From Actinospica sp035552695 (lineage in GTDB: Bacteria > Actinomycetota > Actinomycetes > Streptomycetales > Catenulisporaceae): a DNA stretch of 64,000 bases. Positions 17,793 to 26,261 of this stretch are shown piece after piece. The translations under genes and the position numbers were made by a program. Below the pieces are notes generated by a model. The model did no database searches, had not been told where the DNA came from, and saw only the letters and a list, made by a program, of their open reading frames with translations. The stretch spans positions 1-64,000 of the forward strand of contig NZ_DASZKT010000116.1 in assembly GCF_035552695.1 (NCBI RefSeq), written 5' to 3'. Each line of letters begins with the position of its first letter. The stretch's first letter is position 1.

Positions 17793-19133
17793 TCAGCGCG
17801 CTCGGGCCGCGACGCGGAGCTTGAGCCCGGCCGGCGTGTTCACGATCTTGCGGCTGGTGCGGAGCTGGTTGCCGGGGACCGGCTCGAGGTTCCACTTCGC
17901 GGCGATCGTCGCGAGGATCAGCGCGGACTCGACCAGCGAGAACTGGTCGCCGATGCACTTGCGGGCCCCGGTCCCGAACGGGATGTAGCCCTCCTTGTGC
18001 ATGCACTCGGCCCGCTCCGGCTGCCAGCGGTCCGGATCGAAGCTGCGCGCCTGCTCGTGCGCCTTCGGCTCGCGGTTGATGATGTAGGGGCTGTAGAGCA
18101 CGTCCGTCCCGGCCGGGATCTTGTGCCCGCCGAGTTCGGTGTCCGCGGTCGTCACCCGGGTGAACAGCCACGAGGGGCTGTAGAGGCGCAGCACCTCGGA
18201 CAGCAGGCGGTTGGCCACCGCGAGCTGCGGCACGTCGTCGTAGGTGGCCGGGCGCCCGCCGAGCACCTCGTCCACCTCCCGCTGGAGCTGCGCCTGGACC
18301 TCGGGACGCCTGCTCAGCTCGTACAGCACCCAGGACACCGTCTGCGCCGTGGTCTCCGTGCCCGCGACCAGCATGAACGAGAGCTGATCGACGAGCTCTG
18401 AGTCGGAGAAGGCGTCGCCGTCCTCGCTGTCCCCGGCGAGCAGCGCGGACAGCAGGTCGCCGTGCTCCAGCGCGTTCCCCTCGGCCTTGCGCTCGGTGAT
18501 CAGCCGCTGCGTGGTCTCGCGCAGCCGGGCGACGGCCTTGCGGTAACGGCCGTAGCCCGGCGTCAGCCAGCCGAACGGCGCGGGCAGGGCCGTGTCGACC
18601 AGCAGGCCGCGGGTGAGCTCGAGCGAGTCGGCCATGATCTCGCGCAGCGTCTCCTCGGAGACCGAGCTGGAGAAGATCGTGGCCGTCAGCACCCGGCCGG
18701 TGACGGCCATCAGCTCCGGGACCACGTCGAGCTCCTGGCCGTCCCGCCACTTGGCCATGGCGCCGGTGATCTCGTCGGTCATGATCTCGCCGTAGCCGGA
18801 GAGCCGGCCCCTGGTGAACGAGGGCTGCATCAGCTTCCTGAGCCGGCGGTGCTTGCGGTGCGGGGCGAAGCCCATCGCCGTCGGCATCAGCTTCTCGGCG
18901 GCCTCGAAGAAGGGGCCGCCCTTGTCGTAGACGTCGTCGGCGACCAGCACCTGGTGGGTCAGCATCGGATCGCAGACCACGACCATCTTCTTCCCGCCCA
19001 GCTTCAGGGTGAGCAGGCCGCCGTATGCGGAGAGCGTGTCGAGATAAGTCAGCGGATCGCGGGCGAGCCGCGGCAGGTGGCCAAGCAGCGGCACGGCCCC
19101 CGGAGCCAGGGGTATGGTGGCGGTCTCGGACAT
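17793..19133 (-). CDS. Cytochrome P450 (class I bacterial, terpenoid-oxygenase-like)
   Basis: 446 residues. All P450 landmarks are intact: I-helix AGTETTAQT (257-265), K-helix ExxR at Glu313-Arg316, the meander FDPDRW, and the haem loop FGTGARKCIGD with ligand Cys393. The N-terminus PLAPGAVPLLGHLPRLARDPL resembles PtlI-type (pentalenene) oxygenases, so a terpenoid substrate is a reasonable guess; the only terpene cyclase seen is 8 kb away. A start at ATG 19133 is preferred to ATG 19151 because GAAAGGG lies about 5 nt upstream of it. It is divergent from the conservon, with 606 nt between the starts. No ferredoxin gene is adjacent. Confidence 0.9.
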   Translation of the reverse strand: MSETATIPLAPGAVPLLGHLPRLARDPLTYLDTLSAYGGLLTLKLGGKKMVVVCDPMLTHQVLVADDVYDKGGPFFEAAEKLMPTAMGFAPHRKHRRLRKLMQPSFTRGRLSGYGEIMTDEITGAMAKWRDGQELDVVPELMAVTGRVLTATIFSSSVSEETLREIMADSLELTRGLLVDTALPAPFGWLTPGYGRYRKAVARLRETTQRLITERKAEGNALEHGDLLSALLAGDSEDGDAFSDSELVDQLSFMLVAGTETTAQTVSWVLYELSRRPEVQAQLQREVDEVLGGRPATYDDVPQLAVANRLLSEVLRLYSPSWLFTRVTTADTELGGHKIPAGTDVLYSPYIINREPKAHEQARSFDPDRWQPERAECMHKEGYIPFGTGARKCIGDQFSLVESALILATIAAKWNLEPVPGNQLRTSRKIVNTPAGLKLRVAARAR

Positions 19134-19255
19134 GTCAGCCCTTTCCATCATTAATCAAAGTTCGTACGCATCCGCGACGAGAACCATCATCACAGTGCGT
19201 ATACCCCGAGCACGAACTCGTACTCGCAGCGATCACACAGGTATCACGGCAGCTC

Positions 19256-19292
19256 GGGGGGCGCCGCCGGGGGCGCTCGAACGGCGCCCCCC
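19256..19292. terminator. GC-rich hairpin upstream of the conservon
   Basis: GGGGGGCGCCG (19256-19266) pairs exactly with CGGCGCCCCCC (19282-19292) around a 15-nt loop. It is not next to a stop codon: it could be an attenuator in the leader of the P450 or conservon transcripts, or insulate the two promoters. Confidence 0.45.
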
Positions 19293-19450
19293 GTGCGCCG
19301 CTGAAACGCTTCACCCGCATGTATAACTTGTGTAAAAACTCCCCGAGGGCGGCAACTCGCGACGCATCCTGGACGGGCCGGTCCACGGCGGGTTTCGTCG
19401 GCGTGCGCCCCGGCGCATCCGGGGCGCGGACGCTTTTCCGTGCCTACTGG

Positions 19451-19471
19451 GGTCTGATATAACGTCAGACC
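19451..19471. promoter_or_regulatory. Inverted repeat GGTCTGA-N7-TCAGACC, possible operator
   Basis: GGTCTGA at 19451-19457 and TCAGACC at 19465-19471 form a perfect 7-bp inverted repeat with an AT-rich 7-nt centre (TATAACG). Its size fits a dimeric regulator. It lies 269 nt before the cvnA start. No regulator gene is adjacent. Confidence 0.4.
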
Positions 19472-19739
19472 TGTCCGGAGAGACCAGACCCGCCGTATCC
19501 GAACACTGAGCAAGGTGACCGAGTGCCCGTCCAGATCATCCCCGATGAGGCCGCGAACGCCTCGTACGGTGATCGAGGGTCCCCGGCCGCCTCGCCCCCG
19601 CCGCCCCGCGCGGCGGCCGGGCCCGCCATGTTCGGCGCACCAAGTTCAGACGCTCTCCGCGGGCCGCGCCCGTGACTCTTCTCCCCGTCCCCCCGTCGGT
19701 CACCGACACACGCCCACGACTCAGACCAAGGTTCTGCGA

Positions 19740-21254
19740 ATGATACGCAAGCGACCGTCACCTCGTGGCTCGCAAGGCGGCTCCGCCGTCATCTACAGTG
19801 CCCTTATACCCGCGTGCCTGACCGCGCTCTGCACGGTCGGCGCGATCCTCGTCGTCACCCCGCACGCCCGCCGCGCGGTCGCCGTCTGCGGCCTGGTCGC
19901 CGTGATCGCGGTGGGCCTGGCCTGCGCGGAGATCGGCCGCCGCGGCCACGCGATCGCGCAGCTGCGCCGCCGCCAGGCCTCCACCGAGCAGGAGCTCGTG
20001 CGCCGGCTGGAGCTGCAGGAGGCCGAGACCAGCCGGCTCGCCGTCGAGGTGCTGCCCTACGCGATCGGCCGGCTGCACCGCGGCGACTCGGTCGAGGAGG
20101 CGCTCTCCGGCGCGGGCCAGTCGCCCGCCCTCGGCGCGGCCTTCGTCAAGGCGCACGAGGACGTCGTCCGCTCCGTCCTCGACGCCGTGAAGGCCGAAGA
20201 AGACCTGCGCGACTCCGCCCAGCGCGCGTTCGTCAACGTCGCCCGCCGCGTGCAGGCCATCGTGCACCAGCAGTTCCAGGACCTGCGCGAGATGGAGGAG
20301 CGGCACGGCGGCAGCCCCGACGTGTTCGACGACCTGCTCCGCGTCGACCACGGCACCGCGCTGATCGGCCGGCTTGCCGACTCCCTCGCGGTGCTCGGCG
20401 GATCCCGCCCCGGACGGCAGTGGCAGCAGCCGGTGCCGCTGTTCAACGTGCTGCGCGGCGCGATGTCCCGGATCTCCGACTACCAGCGCGTCGAACTGCA
20501 CTCGGTGGTCGAGGTCGCCATCTCCGGACCGACCGTCGAACCGCTCATCCACGCGCTCGCCGAGTTGCTGGACAACGCCACCCGCTACTCGCCGCCGCAG
20601 ACCCGCGTGCACATGACCGCGGTCGAGGTGCAGTCCGGGATCGCCGTCGAGATCGAGGACGGCGGCGTCGGCCTCGGCGAGGAGGCCAGGGTGCGCGCCG
20701 AGCGGGTGCTGACCCAGGTCGGCTCCGGCCTGGACCTCGCCGACCTCGGCGAGAACCCGCGCCTCGGCCTGTCCGTGGTCGGCCGGCTCGCGCAGACCCA
20801 CCGCTTCCAGGTCTCGCTGCGCCCCTCGGCGTACGGCGGCGTGCGCGCCGTGCTGATCGTCCCGCGCGACCTGGCCACCGTGGTGCCGCTGTCCGCCGCC
20901 ACCCCCGGCGCCGCGATCACCGCGAACCCGCACAAGCCCGTGCCCGCCCTCGCCCTGCAACCTCAGGAGCCGCGGAATATCGAGATCAACGACCAAGGCC
21001 TGCCGCAGCGCCGGCGCGGTTCGACCGCCCCGGTCGGCGGGAGCCGGGCCAACCCGAGCCTGACCGCGCCGCAGCAGCCCGCCGCCGCCCCCTCGACGAC
21101 CGCACCGCTGAACGGCACCGCGCCCGCCGCGCCGCCCTCTCCGCCCCCGGGCCTGTGGCTCGCCGCGTTCCAGAACGCGGTCTCCGGCGACGGGACCGCC
21201 GACGGCGCCCAGCAAGCCCTCAGTGACGATCCGTCGAGCAAGGAAGGCGAGTAG
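19740..21254 (+). CDS. cvnA: Conservon protein CvnA: membrane-bound sensor-kinase-like ATPase
   Basis: 504 residues from ATG 19740 with AAGG 8 nt upstream. Two membrane segments near residues 17-40 and 46-64, a coiled-coil linker with LRRRQASTEQELVRRLELQEAE, then a dimerisation-like region containing VDHGTALIGRLADSLAVLGG with Asp203-His204, and a HATPase domain: N-box ELLDNATRYSPP with Asn279, G1 box EIEDGGVG (305-312) and G2-like GENPRLGLSVVG. A 120-residue Pro/Ala/Thr-rich tail follows. Conservon A proteins resemble histidine kinases and act with CvnB-D as a G-protein-like signalling module at the membrane. First gene of a tight five-gene operon; no large extracellular sensor domain is present, so the input must be small or intramembrane. 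Confidence 0.9.
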   Translation: MIRKRPSPRGSQGGSAVIYSALIPACLTALCTVGAILVVTPHARRAVAVCGLVAVIAVGLACAEIGRRGHAIAQLRRRQASTEQELVRRLELQEAETSRLAVEVLPYAIGRLHRGDSVEEALSGAGQSPALGAAFVKAHEDVVRSVLDAVKAEEDLRDSAQRAFVNVARRVQAIVHQQFQDLREMEERHGGSPDVFDDLLRVDHGTALIGRLADSLAVLGGSRPGRQWQQPVPLFNVLRGAMSRISDYQRVELHSVVEVAISGPTVEPLIHALAELLDNATRYSPPQTRVHMTAVEVQSGIAVEIEDGGVGLGEEARVRAERVLTQVGSGLDLADLGENPRLGLSVVGRLAQTHRFQVSLRPSAYGGVRAVLIVPRDLATVVPLSAATPGAAITANPHKPVPALALQPQEPRNIEINDQGLPQRRRGSTAPVGGSRANPSLTAPQQPAAAPSTTAPLNGTAPAAPPSPPPGLWLAAFQNAVSGDGTADGAQQALSDDPSSKEGE

Positions 21255-21257
21255 TCG

Positions 21258-21668
21258 ATGGACCACCTGCAGCCCAGTATGGACTGGATGCTCAAGGACC
21301 TGGCGGAGAGCGTGCCGGGTACCCGGCATGTCGTCGTCCTGACATCGGACGGCCTGCGCATGGCCCAATACAACACGGATGTGGACACCGCCGACCGCCT
21401 GGCGGCCGCGTGCGCCGGACTGCAGAGTCTGTCCGCCGCCGTCGCCGCCGAGTTCCCGCAGGGGGACAAGCAGATGCGGCTCGTGGTGATCGAGGTCGGC
21501 GGGGGATTCTTCTACCTCATGGCGGCCGGCGCGCGGGCGTATCTCGCGGTGCTGGCCGACGAGGGGGTGGACGCGGGACTGATGGGGCAGCAGATGCGCA
21601 ACCTGGTAGCGCGCATCGGCGAGCATCTCACCAGCCCGCCGCGGATGGAGGAGAGGACGGCCGGGTGA
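21258..21668 (+). CDS. cvnB: Conservon protein CvnB: roadblock/LC7-domain protein
   Basis: 136 residues. Single roadblock/LC7 domain: LDWMLKDLAE-type first helix, VVLTSDGLRMAQYN strand pair and MRLVVIEVGGGFFYLMAAG in the second half. These small domains dimerise and scaffold Ras-like GTPases; in conservons CvnB binds CvnA and CvnD. It begins 3 nt after the cvnA stop, with AAGGCGAG as ribosome site, and its stop is overlapped by the next GTG. Confidence 0.9.
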   Translation: MDHLQPSMDWMLKDLAESVPGTRHVVVLTSDGLRMAQYNTDVDTADRLAAACAGLQSLSAAVAAEFPQGDKQMRLVVIEVGGGFFYLMAAGARAYLAVLADEGVDAGLMGQQMRNLVARIGEHLTSPPRMEERTAG

Positions 21669-22039
21669 CCCCGTCCCCGATCAACGACGCGTCCTCCTCC
21701 TGGGAGCAGGGCGGGCCAGAGCGCCTGTACGTCATCACCGGAGGCCGTGGCGCCGCGGGCCGCCGCGCCGACCTCGACCTGGTCACGCTGGTCGTGGCGC
21801 GGGCCGCGGCCCGTCCGGAGATGCAGCCGGAGCATGCCTCCATCCTGCGCATGTGCCACTACCCCCTGTCCATGGCGGAGATCTCGGCGTACCTCAAGCT
21901 GCCGTTCAGCGTGGTCGCCATCCTGGTCTCCGACCTGCTCGCGGAATCCTCCGTGGAGGTGCGCGCCGCGGTGCGCACGGCCGGGATTCCCGATCCCGAA
22001 CTGCTCAAGGCGGTGATGTATGGACTCCAGAAGCTCTGA
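21665..22039 (+). CDS. cvnC: Conservon protein CvnC: DUF742 protein
   Basis: 124 residues from a GTG that overlaps the cvnB stop (GTGA). DUF742 pattern: RLYVITGGRG near the N-terminus, LVTLVVA, then a winged-helix-like unit with EHASILRMCHYPLSMAEISAY and LPFSVVAILVSDLLAES. Function inside conservons is not established; it may be a DNA- or partner-binding adaptor. Its 3' end overlaps cvnD by 20 nt, so translation of all conservon genes is coupled. Confidence 0.9.
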   Translation: MTPSPINDASSSWEQGGPERLYVITGGRGAAGRRADLDLVTLVVARAAARPEMQPEHASILRMCHYPLSMAEISAYLKLPFSVVAILVSDLLAESSVEVRAAVRTAGIPDPELLKAVMYGLQKL

Positions 22040-22667
22040 GCTGGCCGTCGGGCCGGCGCGTGAGGACGCGCTGCCCGCTTCGGCCGCCACCGCGGTCAAG
22101 ATCGTCGTGGTGGGCGGGTTCGGCGTCGGCAAGACGACCCTGGTCGGCTCCGTCAGCGAGATCAGACCGCTGACGACCGAGGAGACGATGACCGAGGTCA
22201 GCGTCGGCGTCGACGACGTGCGCGGGGTCGAGCAGAAGAGCGCGACCACCGTGGCGATGGACTTCGGCCGGATCAGCATCAACGAGGAGCTGGTGCTCTA
22301 CCTGTTCGGAACGCCCGGGCAGCAGCGCTTCTGGTTCCTGTGGACCGGCCTGTTCGAGGGCGCCCTCGGCGCGGTCGTGCTGGTCGACACGCGGCGGCTC
22401 GAGTCCAGCTTCGACGTCATCGGACGGCTCGAGGACGGCGGCGTGCCGTTCATCGTCGCCGTCAACGTCTTCCCGGACGCCCCGACGCACCCGCTGGACG
22501 AGGTGCGCACCGCGCTGGACCTGCCGGCCAGCGTGCCGATCGTCGCCTGCGACGCGCGCAGCCGGGGTTCGAGCCGTGACACGCTGCTGGCCCTGATGCG
22601 CTACCTGTACACGCTGTCCACCCAATCCGCGGCCGCACCGGTGGCCGCCTCAGCCGCCACGGAGTGA
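22020..22667 (+). CDS. cvnD: Conservon protein CvnD: Ras-like GTPase
   Basis: 215 residues. GTPase motifs: G1 GGFGVGKT (32-39), switch-region Thr in the TTEETMTEVSVGVDD stretch, G3-like LFGTPGQQRFWF (Asp-x-x-Gly replaced by Gly-Thr-Pro-Gly), and VNVFPDA where canonical GTPases have NKxD. These departures are usual in the MglA/CvnD class. It is the GTP-binding switch of the module, cycling under control of CvnA-C. The stop overlaps the GTG start of the P450 gene (GTGA). Confidence 0.9.
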   Translation: MDSRSSELAVGPAREDALPASAATAVKIVVVGGFGVGKTTLVGSVSEIRPLTTEETMTEVSVGVDDVRGVEQKSATTVAMDFGRISINEELVLYLFGTPGQQRFWFLWTGLFEGALGAVVLVDTRRLESSFDVIGRLEDGGVPFIVAVNVFPDAPTHPLDEVRTALDLPASVPIVACDARSRGSSRDTLLALMRYLYTLSTQSAAAPVAASAATE

Positions 22668-24190
22668 CCGTGTCAATCATCCCAGAATCAGCCGCCGAAT
22701 CAGGCGCCGCCGTTCCGCCGCCGGGCTGCCCGGCGCACGCGGGCGGCGCCGGTCTGACTGCCCTCTACGGCCCGCAGGCGCAGAGCGACCCGCACGGCTT
22801 GTACGAGAAGCTGCGCGCCGAGCACGGCACCGTCGCCCCGGTGCAGCTCGAGGGCGGCGTCCCCGCCTGGCTGGTGCTCGGCTACCGGGAGAACACCGAG
22901 GCCGCGCGCAGCGCCACCAAGTTCACCCGCGACTCGCGCACGTGGCGCGGCTGGGAGGAGAAGCAGATCGGCGACGACTCCCCGCTGATCCCGATCCTCG
23001 GCTGGCGCCCCGACGTGATGTCGGTGGACGGCGAGGAGCACCAGCGGCTGCGCTCCGCGGTGAACGACTGCCTGGCCAGGTTCGACCGCCACGGCATCCG
23101 CCGGCACGTGCAGCGGTACGCGAACCAGCTGATCGACGCCTTCATCGAGTCCGGCAGGGCGGACCTCGTGGAAGAGTTCGCCGATCACCTCCCGATGCTG
23201 GTCTTCGCCCGCCTGATCGGCCTCACCGAGGATCAGGGCCCGAAGCTGCTCGAGGCGAGCGTCGGCATCGTCAAGGGCGGCGAGAAGGCGGTCGAGTACA
23301 ACAACTACATCATCGGCACGCTGCGCACCCTCACCGAGGAGCGCCGCAAGGTCCCGGCCCACGACCTGGCGACCTGGATGGTGCAGCACGAGTCCGGCCT
23401 GAGCGACGACGAGGTGCTCAACCACCTGCGGATGATCCTGGTCGCGGGCAACGAGACGACGACCAGCCTCATCTCGAGCACCCTCCGCATGATCCTGACC
23501 GACCCGCGGTTCCGCGCCTCGCTCACCGGCGGCCTGATGACGCTGCCGGACGCCGTCGAGCAGATGCTGTGGGACGAGCCGCCGCTGATGGTGTGCCCGG
23601 CGCGCTTCGCCACGCACGACATGCAGTTCGGCGGCCAGGAGATCAAGGAGGGCGACCTCCTGGTGCTCGGCTTCGCCGCGGGGAACATGGACCCGGAGAT
23701 CCGCCCCGACCTCGACGCCCCGATGCACGGCAACCGCTCGCACCTCGCGTTCAGCCGCGGTCCGCACGAGTGCCCCGGCCAGGACATCGGCCGCGCCATC
23801 ACGGACACCGGCGTGGACGTGCTGCTCTCCCGGCTGCCCGACCTGCAGCTCGCGGTGCCAGAGGAGCAGCTGAGCTGGTCCTCGGGCACCTGGTCCCGCC
23901 ACCTCGACGTGCTGCCCGTGCAGTTCGCCCCGCAGCGCCGCTCCGAGCCCGAGCAGGCCGCCGCCGTCCCCGCCCCGCGCACGGTGTCGCAGCAGCCTGT
24001 CTCGACCCCGGCCGGCGGCTCGCCGGGCACGGCCGCGGGCAGTGCCGCGACCGCCTCCGCCCCGCCGCTGAGCGCCGCCGCCGACGCCCTGGCGGCCATC
24101 GCCCAGGCCGACGCCGCGGCGGACGCCGAGGACCGCGACCGCCGCGGCTTCTGGTCCTCGCTCGCCGGCATCTTCCGCCGTCGCCGGTAG
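22664..24190 (+). CDS. Conservon cytochrome P450, CYP157-like, without ExxR
   Basis: 508 residues. Haem loop FSRGPHECPGQ with Cys370 and I-helix AGNETTT (261-267) are intact, but the K-helix reads AVEQMLWDEPP: Glu299 is kept while the Arg of ExxR is replaced by Leu302, giving the EQxLW pattern reported for CYP157. The P450 domain ends near 425 and is followed by an 85-residue Ala/Pro-rich linker and a terminal basic-aromatic segment (about 492-508) ending in IFRRRR, a possible membrane-attachment helix. It is translationally coupled to cvnD and ends the operon before a strong hairpin. Conservon P450s are thought to be effectors of the GTPase module; substrate unknown. Confidence 0.9.
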   Translation: MTVSIIPESAAESGAAVPPPGCPAHAGGAGLTALYGPQAQSDPHGLYEKLRAEHGTVAPVQLEGGVPAWLVLGYRENTEAARSATKFTRDSRTWRGWEEKQIGDDSPLIPILGWRPDVMSVDGEEHQRLRSAVNDCLARFDRHGIRRHVQRYANQLIDAFIESGRADLVEEFADHLPMLVFARLIGLTEDQGPKLLEASVGIVKGGEKAVEYNNYIIGTLRTLTEERRKVPAHDLATWMVQHESGLSDDEVLNHLRMILVAGNETTTSLISSTLRMILTDPRFRASLTGGLMTLPDAVEQMLWDEPPLMVCPARFATHDMQFGGQEIKEGDLLVLGFAAGNMDPEIRPDLDAPMHGNRSHLAFSRGPHECPGQDIGRAITDTGVDVLLSRLPDLQLAVPEEQLSWSSGTWSRHLDVLPVQFAPQRRSEPEQAAAVPAPRTVSQQPVSTPAGGSPGTAAGSAATASAPPLSAAADALAAIAQADAAADAEDRDRRGFWSSLAGIFRRRR

Positions 24191-24205
24191 AACGATGACC
24201 TAGGC

Positions 24206-24232
24206 AGGGCCCGGGACGCCGTCCCGGGCCCT
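24206..24232 (+). terminator. Terminator of the conservon operon
   Basis: AGGGCCCGGGAC (24206-24217) pairs with GTCCCGGGCCCT (24221-24232) around a 3-nt loop, followed by TCTG. It starts 16 nt after the P450 stop. Confidence 0.85.
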
Positions 24233-24288
24233 TCTGCCGTCAGCAGAATGCCGCATTCGAGCCCGGGGCCCCGGGTAGTTTCGGCAGC

Positions 24289-25668
24289 ATGGTGATCGGC
24301 GGGTTGTTGCGGCAGCGCGATTTCCGCCTGTTCTGGATCGGGGAGACGGTCAACCAGCTCGGCAGCGCCATGGCGCTGATCGGGGTGCCGCTGCTGGCCG
24401 TGCTGTTCTTGCACGCCACCACGTTCGAGGTGGGCGCGCTGGCCGCGGCGGGGTATCTGCCGTGGCTGCTCATCGGGCTGCCGGCCGGGGCATGGGTGGA
24501 CCGGCTGCCACCCCGCCCGGTGATGATCGTCTGCGACGCCGTCTCCGCCGCGCTGTACGCGAGCGTGCCCGTCGCCTACGCGCTCGGCGCGCTCACGATC
24601 GGGCAGTTGCTCGCCGTTCAACTGCTGGCGGGCGCGGCCGCGGTCGTGTTCGGCACCGCGTATCAGGTCAACCTGCCGTCGCTGATCGCAGGGAGCGAAC
24701 TTGCCGAGGGCAACGCCAAGTTGCAGGCCGGCACCTCGGCGGCCGCGCTCGGCGGCCGGGGACTGTCCGGCGTGGCGGCGCAGATCATCGGCGCGACCGC
24801 CGCGCTGGTGTTCAACGCGGCCAGCTTTCTGGTGTCCGCGGCCTGCCTGCTCGCGATCAAGGCTCCGGAACCACGCCCGGCCGCCCCTCGCCGCGTCTCG
24901 ACGCTGCGCCGCGACATGGCCGAGGGCATGACGCTGGTGTTCCGCGACCCCTATCTGCGGCCGCTGGCTCTCGTCGGAGGCCTGGCCAACTTCGCGCTCG
25001 ACGCCCTCGCCGCGCTCATTGTCGTCTTCCTGGTACGCGTCGTCGGACTGACCGCTGGCCCGACCGGCTTGCTCACCGCCCTCCCCGGACTCGGCGGCCT
25101 GCTCGCCGCATTCGTGGCCCGCCCGATCATCAGCAAGATCGGCAGCGCCCGAAGCCTGCTGCTCGCCACGGTCGGCGCACTGCCGTTCGCGCTGCTGATC
25201 CCGTTGGCCGGCCTGGGACCCCGGCTCGTGTTCTACATCGCCGGGATCCTGATCGCCGCGACCGGGGTGACCATGAGCAACATCGTCATGGCCACCTTCC
25301 GTCAGTCCTACTGCCCGCCGGGCATGCTCGGCCGGGTCACCGCCACCATGCGGCTCGTGACCATGGGCACCAGCCCCTTCGGCGCGCTCGCCGGAGGCGC
25401 GCTGGGCACGTGGCTCGGCCCCCGCGACGGCCTGTGGGTCGTACTCTCCATCCTGGCGGTCTCCGGAACGCCGCTCCTCGGCCGCGCCTTCGTCGGCGAG
25501 CGGGACCTGCCTTCCGGCCGCTATGACAACGCCGGGGTCCTGCGCAGCCTGAGCGCCGGCGTGCACGCGACGCAGAGCAGGATCGCGGCGAGGCCGACGA
25601 CGCCCGGCCACGCGGCGTCGGACCACACCCGGCCGGCCAGGCTGCCGAAGACGGACGAACCCAGATAG
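24289..25668 (+). CDS. MFS transporter (enterobactin-exporter/DHA3-like)
   Basis: 459 residues with about 12 membrane spans; starts RDFRLFWIGETVNQLGSAMA, a typical opening of DHA3-type drug or siderophore exporters, and has RLPPRPVMIVCDAVSAALYA as the loop 2-3 motif. The transporter fold ends near GRAFVGERDLP (about residue 410). The last 50 residues are hydrophilic and are read from DNA that is antisense to the 3' end of the MFS relic on the other strand, so the natural stop may have been lost. Substrate unknown. No regulator is adjacent. Confidence 0.8.
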   Translation: MVIGGLLRQRDFRLFWIGETVNQLGSAMALIGVPLLAVLFLHATTFEVGALAAAGYLPWLLIGLPAGAWVDRLPPRPVMIVCDAVSAALYASVPVAYALGALTIGQLLAVQLLAGAAAVVFGTAYQVNLPSLIAGSELAEGNAKLQAGTSAAALGGRGLSGVAAQIIGATAALVFNAASFLVSAACLLAIKAPEPRPAAPRRVSTLRRDMAEGMTLVFRDPYLRPLALVGGLANFALDALAALIVVFLVRVVGLTAGPTGLLTALPGLGGLLAAFVARPIISKIGSARSLLLATVGALPFALLIPLAGLGPRLVFYIAGILIAATGVTMSNIVMATFRQSYCPPGMLGRVTATMRLVTMGTSPFGALAGGALGTWLGPRDGLWVVLSILAVSGTPLLGRAFVGERDLPSGRYDNAGVLRSLSAGVHATQSRIAARPTTPGHAASDHTRPARLPKTDEPR

Positions 25669-26213
25669 TAGGTGAACAGGTACAGCGAGGCGGCTTGGGC
25701 GGTGCTGGCACCGCCCGCGAACGCGCGTGCCGGGACCCAGCCGCTGGCCACGCCGTGCACGGCGGAGAACCCGCCCACCAGCAGCGCCAGGCCGAGAATG
25801 ACCGTGGGGAGCGTGGCGGGGAGGGTGAGCAGCGCGCCGCCGACCGCGAGCACGCAGCCGAGCGGCATGACGGTGCGTCGGCCGAAGCGGTCGGTCAGCC
25901 GCCCGAACACGGTCGAACTGAGCGTGCCGACCGGGTAGACCAGGAACACCAGGCTGGCCGAGGCCAGAGCGAGGTGGAACGGGGCATCGGCGAGACGGAA
26001 GCCGAGGGTGTTGAACACGGCCATGAGCGCTCCGGATGAGCAGCCGCCGATCACGTAGAGGGCGATGAGCGCCGGGTCGGACAGCGCGCGGGCGGTGGCG
26101 CGCAGCGGGGCGCGCGCCGCGGGCGGGGCCGGGTCGAAGCGCTGCGAGGCCGGCAGCAGCACCCTGACAGCGAGGGCGCACAGGGCGGCGAGACCCGCCG
26201 CGCCTCGTACGTC
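25521..26213 (-). pseudogene. MFS transporter relic (C-terminal half, YnfM-like)
   Basis: The frame reads as the second half of an MFS exporter: LCALAVRVLLPASQRF, then ALSDPALIALYVIGG, VYPVGTLSSTVFGRLTDRFG, and ends ACTPALRLRR. The first six membrane spans are missing; similarity begins at about 26213 and upstream codons (open to 26753) are antisense to other genes and not MFS-like. YnfM-type transporters are commonly divergent from a LysR regulator, and a possible LysR C-terminal fragment starts just across the break on the other strand. I read this as one deletion that removed both 5' ends. The 3' end overlaps the convergent MFS gene by 148 nt. Confidence 0.75.
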
Positions 26214-26261
26214 TAATGCCTGAAAAAGCCGAATATCATGCGCGTCTCGTATGATGATGCG

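Larger units (their letters stand above)
19134..19739. other. 606-nt intergenic region between divergent P450 and conservon genes
   Basis: No convincing coding sequence. A GTG at 19515 opens an in-frame extension of cvnA, but it is Pro/Arg-rich junk-like sequence without a start-proximal ribosome site. The region holds an 11-bp GC hairpin (19256-19292) and a 7-7-7 inverted repeat (19451-19471), described separately, and locally AT-richer DNA (19318-19345) that could hold promoters. Confidence 0.6.

Noticed and set aside
19515..19739. N-terminal extension of cvnA from GTG 19515
   Set aside because: Pro/Arg-rich, no similarity to conservon A proteins, and the ATG at 19740 has a ribosome site and directly precedes the first membrane segment.
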